From: Motiliproteus sp041586735
Lineage (GTDB): Bacteria > Pseudomonadota > Gammaproteobacteria > Pseudomonadales > Balneatricaceae
Direction of reading: 5' to 3'
DNA length: 64,000 nt
Assembly (NCBI GenBank): GCA_041586735.1
Contig: JBFGZQ010000009.1
Span: 1-64,000 of the forward strand
Both the position numbers and the translations under genes were made by a program. This document shows, one piece after another, positions 25,701-35,109 of the stretch. A model generated the notes under the pieces. That model did not search any database and was not told the DNA's origin. It was given only the letters and a program-made list of their open reading frames with translations. Every line of letters begins with the position of its first letter. Position 1 is the first letter of the stretch.

Positions 25701-28130
25701 TTAATGCGTACTAATCTGACCTCGCGCACTGCGGGGGGTCTTTTTCTTTTCTGGAGACTGTTTTTCGGGTTGACTCGCCAGCGGTTTAGGCTGACTCGCC
25801 AACGCGATCGCCAGCACCTCGTCGATCCACTTGACCGCCTTAATCTCAAGCTCTTGTTTTATATTATCGGGAATCTCTTTTAAATCGCGTAAATTCTCAT
25901 CGGGAATGATCACCGTTTTAAGACCACCACGATGCGCTGCGAGCAGCTTTTCCTTAAGACCGCCGATAGGTAATACCTGACCACGCAGAGTAATCTCACC
26001 GGTCATGGCCACATCTGAACGTACTGGAATATTGGTTAATGCCGACACCAGCGCGGTACACATCCCAATACCCGCACTGGGGCCATCTTTGGGCGTAGCG
26101 CCCTCGGGAACATGAATATGGATGTCATGCTTCTCATGAAAATCAGCATCAATGCCCAGTGCTGCCGCGCGACTGCGAACGACGGTTAAAGCGGCCTGGA
26201 TCGATTCCTTCATCACATCACCCAGCGACCCCGTATGAATCTGGCGCCCTTTACCCGGAACGACCGCAGACTCAATGGTCAGGATCTCACCACCCACCTG
26301 GGTCCAAGCCAAACCCGTGACCTGACCTACGACATCTTTCTCCTCGGCCTTGCCGAAACTAAACTTGCGTACCCCGCTGTAATGCTCCAACAGTTCTTGG
26401 GTGATCGAACGCGTCTGGTCAGGAATCTGAGCCAACGCCTTCTCTTTGACCACTTTGCGCAGCACCTTGGCGATCTCACGCTCCAGACCCCGAACCCCAG
26501 CTTCGCGGGTATAATAGCGAATCATATCCCGTACCGCCGCCTCAGAAATGCTCGCCTCATTGAGCTTAAGCCCGTTGGTCTTAATCTGCTTAGGGATCAG
26601 ATAACGCTCAGCAATTTTGACTTTTTCATCTTCGGTGTAACCGGGAATACGAATAATCTCCATCCGATCCAACAGCGGGCCGGGTATATTCATCGAATTA
26701 GAGGTACAGACAAACATCACATCCGAGAGGTCATAATCAACCTCCAGGTAATGATCATTAAAGGTGTGATTTTGCTCAGGATCGAGAACTTCCAACAAGG
26801 CCGAGGCCGGATCGCCACGCTGATCCATGCCCATCTTGTCTATTTCATCGAGCAGAAACAGCGGATTTTTAACCCCGATCTTAGAGATTTTCTGCAGTAG
26901 CTTTCCGGGCATAGAGCCGATGTAGGTACGACGATGGCCACGGATCTCAGCCTCATCACGCACCCCACCCAGCGCCATCCGCACGTACTTACGGTTCGTC
27001 GCACGCGCGATAGACTGGCCCAGCGACGTTTTGCCTACCCCAGGAGGCCCAACCAGACAAAGCACCGGCCCCTTTAGCTTACGAACCCGCTGCTGTACGG
27101 CCAAGTACTCTAGAATACGCTCCTTAACCTCTTCTAGACCATAATGATCGGCATCCAGCACCAACTCGGCCTTGGCCAGGTCATGACGCACCTTGCTGCG
27201 CTTGTTCCACGGCAGACTGACCATCCAGTCGATATAACTGCGCACCACCGTAGCCTCGGCGGACATCGGCGACATCATTTTCAGCTTGTTGTATTCATTA
27301 ACAGCCTTGTCCTTGGCCTCCTTAGACATCCCCACCTCATCGATGCGCAGGCGTAGCTGTTCGATCTCGTTGGGACTGCCCCCTTCATCCAGATCGCCCA
27401 TCTCTTTCTGGATCGCCTTCATCTGCTCGTTAAGGTAGTACTCGCGCTGGCTCTTCTCCATCTGCTTTTTGACCCGACCCCGGATCCGCTTCTCGACATT
27501 AACCAGGTCAATTTCCGACTCCATCAACGCCATCAAGCGTTCGAGCCGATCGCGGGTATCCGTCATCTCCAGCAGATGCTGCTTCTCTTCCAGCTTGGCC
27601 GTCACATGCGCGGCGATGGTATCGCCTAAGCGCAGCGGATTCTCGATAGCCGCTAGCGATGCCAGCACTTCAGTAGGAATTTTTTTGTTGAGCTGCACAT
27701 ACTGCTCAAACTGCGACAGCACCGTGCGTACAAACACCTCACCCTCTTCACCGAGATCGGTGACCGGAAGTTCTTGATAGGTCGCCATCCAGCCCTTATC
27801 GGTATCAACGACCGAATCGATAGAAGCACGCCGCGCGCCCTCAACCAGCACCTTAACCGTGCCATCGGGAAGCTTCAGCAGTTGTAAAATATTAGCCACG
27901 GTGCCGATCGAGAACACATCTTGCGCACCCGGCTCATCAACCGAGGCATTTTTCTGCGCCACCAGCAAAATCTGCTTATCCCCCTCCATCGCCAATTCCA
28001 ACGCCTGGATCGACTTCTCACGCCCAACGAACAGCGGAATAACCATATAGGGATAGACCACCACATCGCGCAACGGCAGCAACGGTAACTCTAAAGAGGT
28101 GGGACTATCGGACAGCTGATCAAGATCCAT
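25701..28130 (-). CDS. lon: ATP-dependent protease Lon
   Basis: Lon degrades misfolded and regulatory proteins. The 809-residue product has the substrate-binding N-domain (LPLLPLRDVVVYPYM), Walker A GPPGVGKTS, Walker B LFLLDEIDKM, and the Ser-Lys peptidase domain with catalytic Ser in KDGPSAG and Lys in GGLKEKLLAAHRGG. I start at ATG 28130 with AGAGG upstream; the longer frame uses a TTG two codons earlier. The C-terminus carries a lysine/serine/proline-rich tail of about 30 residues beyond the E. coli end (784). A heat-shock-like promoter precedes it. Confidence 0.97.
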   Translation of the reverse strand: MDLDQLSDSPTSLELPLLPLRDVVVYPYMVIPLFVGREKSIQALELAMEGDKQILLVAQKNASVDEPGAQDVFSIGTVANILQLLKLPDGTVKVLVEGARRASIDSVVDTDKGWMATYQELPVTDLGEEGEVFVRTVLSQFEQYVQLNKKIPTEVLASLAAIENPLRLGDTIAAHVTAKLEEKQHLLEMTDTRDRLERLMALMESEIDLVNVEKRIRGRVKKQMEKSQREYYLNEQMKAIQKEMGDLDEGGSPNEIEQLRLRIDEVGMSKEAKDKAVNEYNKLKMMSPMSAEATVVRSYIDWMVSLPWNKRSKVRHDLAKAELVLDADHYGLEEVKERILEYLAVQQRVRKLKGPVLCLVGPPGVGKTSLGQSIARATNRKYVRMALGGVRDEAEIRGHRRTYIGSMPGKLLQKISKIGVKNPLFLLDEIDKMGMDQRGDPASALLEVLDPEQNHTFNDHYLEVDYDLSDVMFVCTSNSMNIPGPLLDRMEIIRIPGYTEDEKVKIAERYLIPKQIKTNGLKLNEASISEAAVRDMIRYYTREAGVRGLEREIAKVLRKVVKEKALAQIPDQTRSITQELLEHYSGVRKFSFGKAEEKDVVGQVTGLAWTQVGGEILTIESAVVPGKGRQIHTGSLGDVMKESIQAALTVVRSRAAALGIDADFHEKHDIHIHVPEGATPKDGPSAGIGMCTALVSALTNIPVRSDVAMTGEITLRGQVLPIGGLKEKLLAAHRGGLKTVIIPDENLRDLKEIPDNIKQELEIKAVKWIDEVLAIALASQPKPLASQPEKQSPEKKKTPRSARGQISTH

Positions 28131-28218
28131 ACGCAAAACCTCTGAACATATAAACTCAGGCGACAGCCATACCTAAGCAGGTGAAAAAACACGACAATGA
28201 CCAGCTGTACTGAGATTA

Positions 28219-28246
28219 AAATGGGGGCACCAGGCCATTTTACAAG
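28219..28246 (-). promoter_or_regulatory. Sigma-32 (heat-shock) promoter of lon
   Basis: On the minus strand CTTGTAA (28240-28246) and CCCCATTT (28219-28226) are separated by 13 bases. This fits the RpoH consensus CTTGAAA-N(11-15)-CCCCATnT with one mismatch in the -35. It lies about 90 bases upstream of the lon start, where E. coli lon also has a heat-shock promoter. Confidence 0.75.
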
Positions 28247-28267
28247 CCCGGAACTGCATATCTATGC

Positions 28268-28296
28268 AGAAAAAAGGGCCCTTGCGGCCCTTTTGA
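28268..28296 (-). terminator. Terminator of clpX
   Basis: AAGGGCC/GGCCCTT (28274-28292) with a 5-base loop is followed on the minus strand by a run of T residues (28268-28275). It lies 14 bases after clpX and separates clpPX from lon. Confidence 0.88.
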
Positions 28297-28306
28297 TCAA
28301 CCAGAG

Positions 28307-29587
28307 CTATTCGCTAGGCGCAGCCTTCGCAGACTCTGCATTAGCATAGATCATCAGAGGTTCAGACTCTGCGTCAATGACTCCCGCATCGATCACCACC
28401 TTGCTGACATTGGTGAGTGACGGCAACTGAAACATAATATCCAGCAGCGCCGCTTCCATGATCGACCTCAAGCCTCGAGCGCCGGTTTTGTGCGCCATCG
28501 CTTTCTTGGCGATCGCCTTCAACGAGTCTTCGCGGAAATCGACATCAACACCCTCCATCTCGAACAGCTTATGGTATTGGCGTGTCAGTGCATTCTTGGG
28601 CTCGGTAAGGATCTGCATCAACGCATCTTCATCGAGCTCGGTTAGCGTGGCGATCATCGGTAAGCGCCCCACAAACTCAGGGATCAAGCCATATTTGACC
28701 AGATCTTCCGCCTCGACACTCAGCAAGGTTTCACCCACGCTTTTACCGCTCTCTTTAGAACGAACAGCGGCAGAGAAACCAATACTGCTCTTTTCCGAGC
28801 GCGCTTCAATGACCTTCTCTAGCCCGGCGAAAGCGCCCCCACAGATAAACAGAATATTGGAGGTGTCGACCTGCAAAAACTCCTGCTGTGGGTGCTTACG
28901 ACCACCCTGAGGCGGGACGGAGGCCACCGTACCTTCGATCAACTTAAGCAGGGCCTGCTGCACCCCTTCACCCGACACATCGCGAGTAATGGAGGGATTA
29001 TCAGATTTGCGGGAGATCTTATCGATCTCATCGATATAGACGATACCCATCTGCGCCCTGTCAACATCGTAGTCGCACTTCTGCAGCAGTTTTTGGATGA
29101 TGTTTTCGACATCCTCGCCCACATAACCCGCTTCGGTGAGCGTCGTCGCATCGGCGATGGTAAAGGGCACATTCAACAGCCGCGCCAAGGTCTGCGCCAG
29201 CAGCGTCTTACCGCTACCCGTGGGACCGATCAACAAGATGTTACTCTTGCCCAGCTCAACATCGTCCTGAGAGCTCTGATAGCGCAGCCGCTTGTAATGG
29301 TTATAGACCGCTACGGCGAGTACTTTTTTAGCCTTTTCCTGACCGATAACATATTCATCGAGGGTCAGCTTGATCTCTTGCGGGGTGGGCAGATGATCAG
29401 CACTCTCTTCAGCACCGACCTCTTGCACCTCTTCGCTGATAATATCGTTACAGAGATCGACGCACTCATCACAGATAAAGACAGACGGGCCGGCAATCAG
29501 CTTGCGCACTTCATCCTGGCTTTTGCCACAGAACGAGCAGTACAGCAGTTTACCGTCACCACCCTTACCAGTCATATCCTCAGACAT
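28307..29587 (-). CDS. clpX: ClpXP unfoldase subunit ClpX
   Basis: ClpX unfolds tagged proteins and feeds them to ClpP. The 426-residue product has the N-terminal zinc finger (Cys17, 20, 39, 42), Walker A GPTGSGKT, Walker B VYIDEIDKI and the ClpP-contacting IGF-like loop (SSIGFSAAV). GAGAGGAAG precedes the ATG. It follows clpP by about 106 bases. Confidence 0.98.
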   Translation of the reverse strand: MSEDMTGKGGDGKLLYCSFCGKSQDEVRKLIAGPSVFICDECVDLCNDIISEEVQEVGAEESADHLPTPQEIKLTLDEYVIGQEKAKKVLAVAVYNHYKRLRYQSSQDDVELGKSNILLIGPTGSGKTLLAQTLARLLNVPFTIADATTLTEAGYVGEDVENIIQKLLQKCDYDVDRAQMGIVYIDEIDKISRKSDNPSITRDVSGEGVQQALLKLIEGTVASVPPQGGRKHPQQEFLQVDTSNILFICGGAFAGLEKVIEARSEKSSIGFSAAVRSKESGKSVGETLLSVEAEDLVKYGLIPEFVGRLPMIATLTELDEDALMQILTEPKNALTRQYHKLFEMEGVDVDFREDSLKAIAKKAMAHKTGARGLRSIMEAALLDIMFQLPSLTNVSKVVIDAGVIDAESEPLMIYANAESAKAAPSE

Positions 29588-29693
29588 TCAACTTCCTCTC
29601 TAACAACTCACTGACACATATCATTTGCTCGCACCATTTGCTCACACTAACGCACGGCCAAATTTCAACAACTACATCAAACATTTTAGCGCG

Positions 29694-30326
29694 TTACTCG
29701 CTAATCCGCTTATCCACTACCGCATCGATCAGACCGTAGTTGACGGCTGCTGTACCATCCATAAAGTTATCACGCTCGGTATCCTGAGCGATCGTCTCCA
29801 TGTTTTGACCCGTATGACCGGCAAGAATTCGATTTAACTTCTCGCGGATAGTCAAAATTTCACGTGTGTGAATCTCGATATCGCTCGCTTGCCCCTGATA
29901 ACCACCCAGCGGCTGATGAATCATCATCCGTGAATTAGGCAGACAATAACGCTTGCCCTTAGCACCACCGGCTAACAGCAACGCCCCCATACTCGCAGCC
30001 TGACCTAGGCACATGGTACTGACATTGGGCTTAATAAACTGCATGGTGTCATAAATAGACAGACCCGCAGTTACCGAACCACCCGGCGAATTAATGTAGA
30101 GATGGATATCTTTATCCGGGTTTTCTGATTCTAGAAATAGCAACTGCGCCACCACCAGATTAGCCATATGGTCTTCCACCTGGCCCACGAGAAAAATAAC
30201 CCGCTCCTTCAGCAATCGCGAATAAATATCGTACGACCGCTCACCACGCGCAGTTTGCTCAACCACCATCGGCACCAGTGCCGCAGACGTCTGAATACCG
30301 CTATCGCCGAAAATACCCTTCTGCAT
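29694..30326 (-). CDS. clpP: ClpP protease proteolytic subunit
   Basis: ClpP is the serine peptidase barrel of ClpXP. The 210-residue product carries Ser112 (QAASMGALLL), His137 (MMIHQPLGG) and Asp186 (TERDNFM), the catalytic triad, plus a short propeptide. It lies between tig and clpX. Confidence 0.98.
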   Translation of the reverse strand: MQKGIFGDSGIQTSAALVPMVVEQTARGERSYDIYSRLLKERVIFLVGQVEDHMANLVVAQLLFLESENPDKDIHLYINSPGGSVTAGLSIYDTMQFIKPNVSTMCLGQAASMGALLLAGGAKGKRYCLPNSRMMIHQPLGGYQGQASDIEIHTREILTIREKLNRILAGHTGQNMETIAQDTERDNFMDGTAAVNYGLIDAVVDKRISE

Positions 30327-30396
30327 AGTCTACCCTTAACCGTTACTCTGCCATGTCCATGCCTTGCGGATAACATCACACAAAACCTGTAGTGCT

Positions 30397-30433
30397 AAAA
30401 AACGGTAGGCGGCGCTGACGCCGACTACCGTTT
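30397..30433 (-). terminator. Terminator of tig
   Basis: On the minus strand ACGGTAG and CTACCGT (30402-30431) enclose a second GC stem with a small loop, followed by a T-run at 30397-30402. It is a strong hairpin, so clpP probably has its own promoter in the 60 bases after it. Confidence 0.88.
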
Positions 30434-30481
30434 ATATAGATATCAACCGAGTCGTTTCCGGTCAATGACTAAAACACTAAG

Positions 30482-31831
30482 TTACTCTACCGTCGCCACC
30501 GTTTCTGCTGCTTGCTCGGAGTCAGCCACCGGTTGTGCAGGCTTAATCGCATCCTGATAACCGACAGCGATCTCGGTAACCGTAGCCTGCGAAACCAACA
30601 GATCCACAACCTGATCTTCGAGAACCAACGCCTCAACCTGCGCTAACTGCTCGGGATTGCCGTAGTAATAATCGATCACTTCCTGGGGCTGCTGATAGGT
30701 ATCTGCCATCTCTTCGACGGTACGACGAACACGCTCGGCATCCGCCTTCAGCCCGCTACTCTGGATCAGCTCACCCACCAACAAACCTATAGCAACACGA
30801 CGTTGGGCCTGCTCGGAAAATAGCTCAGCGGGAAGCGCGCTGGCATCGATACCGGCACCACCGCCAAACTGCTGTACGGCCTGCTGACGCAAGCGATCAA
30901 TCTCGCCATCAGCCAGTGCCTTAGGCACATCGATATTATTGATCTTAACCAGCTCGTTCAGCACGCTGTTCTTTAGCTTGGCATGCAGCGCCTGTTTGAC
31001 TTCGCGCTCCATGTTTTTGCGAATTTCCACTTTAAAGCCATCAACATCCGCTTCATCGATGCCAAACTTCGAGAAAAACTCGCCATTGAGCTCTGGAAGC
31101 TCGGGCTCGGCAACCGCGTTCACGATCACCTTAAAGGTCACCGCTTGGCCAGCCAGATCTGCCTGATGATAGGTATCAGGGAAGCTTAGAGCCAACTCCA
31201 GCTCAGATCCCGCCGCACTGCCAATCAGGCCTGTTTCAAAACCGGGAATCATGCTGTTAGATCCCAGTACCAGCTCATGCGCCGCAGCCTTACCGCCATC
31301 GAAAGCCACACCGTCCTTGAAGCCTTCAAAGTCGATATTAACCCGATCACCGTCTGCGGCAGCGCGCTCAACGGTATGCCAACCCGACTGCTGCTTACGC
31401 AACGTCTCGATCATCTCTTCAACGTCAGCATCGGCAACCGCAGCGGTCTCTTTGGTCAGCTCGACCGAGGAATAATCCGCTAACTCAATAACAGGGTACA
31501 CTTCAAACGTTGCAACATATTGAAAATCCTCACCCTCATTGAACTGCTTAGGCTCAATACTAGGTCCGCCTGCAGGCCTCAACTTCTCCTGAGTGACCGC
31601 CTCATAAAAAGAGCGCTGGATCACATCCCCCAACACCTCCTGACGAACGCCCTCACCATAACGACGCTTAAGCACCTTCATCGGCACTTTACCAGGACGA
31701 AAACCGTCGATACGAGCAGTGCGCGCAGTCTGTTTTAACCGACTAGTGACATCATTCTCGATCCGCTCAGCGGGCACAGTGATCGTCATCTGGCGCTCAA
31801 GAGAAGAAGTCGCCTCAACAGAAACTTGCAT
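30482..31831 (-). CDS. tig: Trigger factor
   Basis: Trigger factor is the ribosome-bound chaperone at the nascent-chain exit. The 449-residue product has the ribosome-binding signature GFRPGKVPMKVLKRRYG in the N-domain, a central FKBP-type isomerase domain (about 160-245: DRVNIDFEGFKDGVAFDGG) and a helical C-domain. The last 15 residues are acidic and alanine-rich. It heads the tig-clpP-clpX-lon block downstream of the tRNA cluster. Confidence 0.97.
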   Translation of the reverse strand: MQVSVEATSSLERQMTITVPAERIENDVTSRLKQTARTARIDGFRPGKVPMKVLKRRYGEGVRQEVLGDVIQRSFYEAVTQEKLRPAGGPSIEPKQFNEGEDFQYVATFEVYPVIELADYSSVELTKETAAVADADVEEMIETLRKQQSGWHTVERAAADGDRVNIDFEGFKDGVAFDGGKAAAHELVLGSNSMIPGFETGLIGSAAGSELELALSFPDTYHQADLAGQAVTFKVIVNAVAEPELPELNGEFFSKFGIDEADVDGFKVEIRKNMEREVKQALHAKLKNSVLNELVKINNIDVPKALADGEIDRLRQQAVQQFGGGAGIDASALPAELFSEQAQRRVAIGLLVGELIQSSGLKADAERVRRTVEEMADTYQQPQEVIDYYYGNPEQLAQVEALVLEDQVVDLLVSQATVTEIAVGYQDAIKPAQPVADSEQAAETVATVE

Positions 31832-32043
31832 GGATTTTCCTCACAAAAGAGTTAACACGCGGCCGATCGACACGAAGTAAACCACGCGCATGGCTATAAA
31901 GAGCCAAATTTAAAAGGACGAAATTCTCAGCTATACGCGCCACATAGTCAAGCATCGTAAGCACAATTCATGCCCAGCAATAAGCCATACACAAAGGAGC
32001 AGGAACTAATAATAGGAGGGATTGTACTAGAGATATACATAAA

Positions 32044-32128
<85 letters not shown>

Positions 32129-32148
32129 AAAACATAAAACACATTGAT

Positions 32149-32225
32149 TGGGGTGGACGATGGGGCTCGAACCCACGACCACCGGAATCACAATCCGGGG
32201 CTCTACCAACTGAGCTACGCCCACC
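32149..32225 (-). tRNA. tRNA-His (anticodon GTG)
   Basis: A 77-base gene including CCA and the extra G at -1 that histidine tRNAs require. GTGGGCG pairs with CGTCCAC (one G-T), and the loop TTGTGAT is framed by CCGGA/TCCGG. Confidence 0.97.
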
Positions 32226-32251
32226 ATTAATCAATGTTCTGGGGTGCCTGA

Positions 32252-32328
32252 TGGCACGCCCTACAGGGCTCGAACCTGTGACCTACGGCTTAGAAGGCCG
32301 TTGCTCTATCCAACTGAGCTAAGGGCGC
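32252..32328 (-). tRNA. tRNA-Arg (anticodon TCT)
   Basis: A 77-base gene with encoded CCA. The loop CTTCTAA is framed by ACGGC/GCCGT, the T-arm contains TTCGAGC, and the acceptor is GCGCCCT/AGGGCGT. It reads the rare AGA/AGG codons. Confidence 0.97.
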
Positions 32329-32369
32329 ACGAACAGACCTGCATCCTATCCCAATAAGCGGGATAAAAC

Positions 32370-32446
32370 TGGTCGGGGTAGAGAGATTCGAACTCCCGAC
32401 ATCCTGCTCCCAAAGCAGGCGCGCTACCGGACTGCGCTATACCCCG
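32370..32446 (-). tRNA. tRNA-Pro (anticodon TGG)
   Basis: A 77-base gene with encoded CCA. The acceptor CGGGGTA pairs with TACCCCG, and the loop TTTGGGA is framed by CCTGC/GCAGG. It is the first gene of the cluster; the order Pro-Arg-His-Leu reverses E. coli argX-hisR-leuT-proM only in the place of Pro. Confidence 0.97.
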
Positions 32447-32487
32447 AACTCCTTGTTGCAACTGTGCGTTGCCTCAACGAGGTGCGA

Positions 32488-32516
32488 ATATTACAGCCGA
32501 GTTTTTAACAGGTCAA
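32488..32516 (-). promoter_or_regulatory. Promoter of the tRNA cluster
   Basis: On the minus strand TTGACC (32511-32516) and TAATAT (32488-32493) are spaced by exactly 17 bases. A GC-rich TCGCACC follows the -10, resembling the discriminators of stringently controlled stable-RNA promoters. The tRNA-Pro gene begins about 40 bases downstream. Confidence 0.8.
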
Positions 32517-32709
32517 CACCTTTTATCAGCCTTTTTTCATCGTCCGCACAACACTCGCAAAGCCTATCTAGCCAAGACAGCGCCAGCCAAGATCGAGACA
32601 GGAATAAAAACCCGCTAATCACCTCCCCCAACTTTGCCTGCAGCCGCAGACGTGCGAAAATTGCGCTCCAATTTTCAGCCACCAGCATCAAAGCACGAAG
32701 GCAGGCTTT

Positions 32710-33567
32710 ATGAGCGCACAGATCATCGATGGCAAACGGATCGCCTCAACAGTCAAGCAACAGGTCAGAGCAGGCGTTCAGACGCGCTTAGAGCAAGACA
32801 AAAGAGCCCCTGGGCTCGCCGTGGTACTGATTGGCGTCGACCCCGCCTCACAGGTTTACGTCAACCACAAGCGCCGCGCCTGCGAAGAGGTCGGCATCAT
32901 CTCTACCGCATACGACCTTCCCGCCTCTACATCACAGCAGGATCTACTCGGACTCATCGATAAGCTGAACAACACCGCCGATATCGATGGCATCCTGGTT
33001 CAACTCCCGCTACCCGCGCACCTAGATGCCAACGCCATCCTGGAACGCATCCGCCCCGACAAAGATGTCGACGGCTTTCACCCCTACAACCTCGGCCGCC
33101 TAGCCCAGCGCATGCCACTCCTGCGCCCCTGCACCCCCAAAGGGGTCATGACGCTACTCGCCTCCACCGGCATAGCCGTTCGTGGCCTAGACGCCTGCGT
33201 CGTCGGGGTGTCCAATATCGTCGGCAGACCCATGGCCCTAGAGCTATTACTGGCAGGGGTCACCGTCACCACCGCGCACCGCTTCACCCGCAACCTGGAC
33301 CTAAAGATCGCCCAGGCCGATATCGTGGTGGTCGGCGTTGGCAAACCCGGTCTGGTGAAAGGCGAATGGATAAAACCCGGAGCGATCGTGATCGATATCG
33401 GCATCAACCGCTTGGAAAATGGCACTCTGGTCGGTGACATCGAGTTTGAGATAGCCGCACAAAGAGCCGGATGGATCACCCCTGTTCCGGGCGGTGTAGG
33501 GCCGATGACGGTCGCCACACTGATGGAAAACACCCTGTATGCGGCTGACGTACTGCATAAAGATTAA
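32710..33567 (+). CDS. folD: Methylenetetrahydrofolate dehydrogenase/cyclohydrolase FolD
   Basis: FolD converts methylene-THF to formyl-THF through two activities. The 285-residue product has the catalytic YVNHKRRAC (Lys54), DGILVQLPLP, DVDGFHPYN and the NADP-binding GVSNIVGRPM, with PVPGGVGPMTVATLMENT at the end. The family normally has GASNIVGRP; Ser for that Ala is a mild change. It is divergent from the tRNA cluster and convergent with cysS. Confidence 0.96.
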   Translation: MSAQIIDGKRIASTVKQQVRAGVQTRLEQDKRAPGLAVVLIGVDPASQVYVNHKRRACEEVGIISTAYDLPASTSQQDLLGLIDKLNNTADIDGILVQLPLPAHLDANAILERIRPDKDVDGFHPYNLGRLAQRMPLLRPCTPKGVMTLLASTGIAVRGLDACVVGVSNIVGRPMALELLLAGVTVTTAHRFTRNLDLKIAQADIVVVGVGKPGLVKGEWIKPGAIVIDIGINRLENGTLVGDIEFEIAAQRAGWITPVPGGVGPMTVATLMENTLYAADVLHKD

Positions 33568-33576
33568 TACAGCAAG

Positions 33577-33620
33577 CAAGCGAAGAGCTATCCTGCTGAT
33601 CGCTCTTCGCTTGTCTGGTT
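33577..33620 (+). terminator. Terminator after folD
   Basis: AAGCGAAGAGC (33578-33588) pairs perfectly with GCTCTTCGCTT (33602-33612) over a 13-base loop. A T-run comes only after a six-base gap (TTTTT at 33618 on), so it is a slightly imperfect terminator; it can also serve convergent cysS. Confidence 0.65.
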
Positions 33621-33666
33621 TTTACCCCCCAAATCCAACCCAGCAGACTGACAACAATATCGCACA

Positions 33667-35058
33667 CTAGCTTTCACGCCGCCAGGTCGTACCCTCACGA
33701 CTGTCATCTAGGATCACACCCTGCGCCTTGAGCATCTCGCGAATCGCATCTGCACCCGCAAAATCACGCGCTTTTTTAGCCTCGGCACGCTTTGCGATCA
33801 GTGCCTCAATCTCTACAACCTCAAGCCCAGTATCGCCTTGATGACCCTGAAGATAGGTTTCTGGATCCTGCTGCAGCAATCCCAACACCAAACCCAAACG
33901 CCGTAACTGCGCCGCCAACTGCGCGACCAATAGCGCATCCTGCTCTTTGAGCCGATTGATCTCGCGCGCCAACTCAAACAACACCGCTACCGCACCGGCA
34001 CTATTAAAGTCATCATCCATGGCCGCCTTAAAACGCCTATCAAAATCGTTGTCGGGTGAGCACTCGGCAACCACCTCAATACCGCGCAGCGCATGATAAA
34101 AACGATCCAAGGCGCCACGCGCCTCCTTAAGACTCGCTTCAGAGTAATCGATCTGACTGCGGTAGTGCCCCATCGTCAAGAAGTAACGCACCACCTCAGG
34201 GTCGTATTTATCCAGAATATCGCGAATAGTGAAGAAGTTACCCAATGACTTGGACATCTTCTCCTTATTGACCCGAACCGCACCCGCATGCATCCAAGTA
34301 TTAACAAACTTAACCCCGTTGGCCGCCTCACTCTGCGCGATCTCATTTTCGTGATGCGGAAACGGCAGATCAGGCCCGCCACCATGGATATCAAAGGTAT
34401 CCCCCAGACAGCACTTGGACATCGCCGAACACTCTATATGCCAACCCGGACGCCCCGCACCCCAGGGTGAACTCCAGCTGATTTCAGCGGCCTTAGCCGC
34501 TTTCCACAATACGAAATCAAACGGATTCTCTTTTTGATCGTTAATTTCGATCCGAGATCCGGCCTGCATATCCTCCAGATTACGATTGGTCAGCTTACCG
34601 TAACCCTCAAACCGCCCGACCCGGTAGTAAACATCACCGTTGCCCGCGACATAAGCATACCCCTTGTCGATCAGGGTCTGCACCATCTCGATAATGGGAG
34701 TCATATGCGCCGTCGCCCGCGGCTCCTCGGTCGGCGACACCACCCCCAGACGCGCCTCATCCTCATGCATCGCGGCAATAAAGCGCTCGGTCAGCGCGTT
34801 ACAGCTTTCGCCATTGTCCTGAGCGCGATGGATAATCTTGTCGTCAACATCGGTAATGTTGCGCACATAATGGACAGCGTAGCCGCTGGCACGCAGATAA
34901 CGGGTGATGACATCGAACGCGACCAGCACCCTGGCATGACCCAGGTGGCAGTAGTCATAAACCGTCATGCCGCAGACGTACATCCGCACCTTACCGGGCT
35001 CTATGGGAGTGAACGGCTCTTTCTGACCGCTCAGGGTGTTGTAGATCTGTAAGCTCAT
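33667..35058 (-). CDS. cysS: Cysteinyl-tRNA synthetase
   Basis: A class I synthetase of 463 residues. It has the zinc-binding Cys29 (YVCGMTVYD), the HIGH-type motif HLGH (38-41), GWHIECSAMS with a further zinc ligand, and KMSKSLGN. The C-terminal anticodon-binding part ends TWRRES. glnS ends just upstream on the same strand, as in Pseudomonas. Confidence 0.97.
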   Translation of the reverse strand: MSLQIYNTLSGQKEPFTPIEPGKVRMYVCGMTVYDYCHLGHARVLVAFDVITRYLRASGYAVHYVRNITDVDDKIIHRAQDNGESCNALTERFIAAMHEDEARLGVVSPTEEPRATAHMTPIIEMVQTLIDKGYAYVAGNGDVYYRVGRFEGYGKLTNRNLEDMQAGSRIEINDQKENPFDFVLWKAAKAAEISWSSPWGAGRPGWHIECSAMSKCCLGDTFDIHGGGPDLPFPHHENEIAQSEAANGVKFVNTWMHAGAVRVNKEKMSKSLGNFFTIRDILDKYDPEVVRYFLTMGHYRSQIDYSEASLKEARGALDRFYHALRGIEVVAECSPDNDFDRRFKAAMDDDFNSAGAVAVLFELAREINRLKEQDALLVAQLAAQLRRLGLVLGLLQQDPETYLQGHQGDTGLEVVEIEALIAKRAEAKKARDFAGADAIREMLKAQGVILDDSREGTTWRRES

Positions 35059-35109
35059 ACGGCTCTTTATTCCATCAATGCTTTAGTTTTCAGGCGGCAG
35101 GTATCCGAG

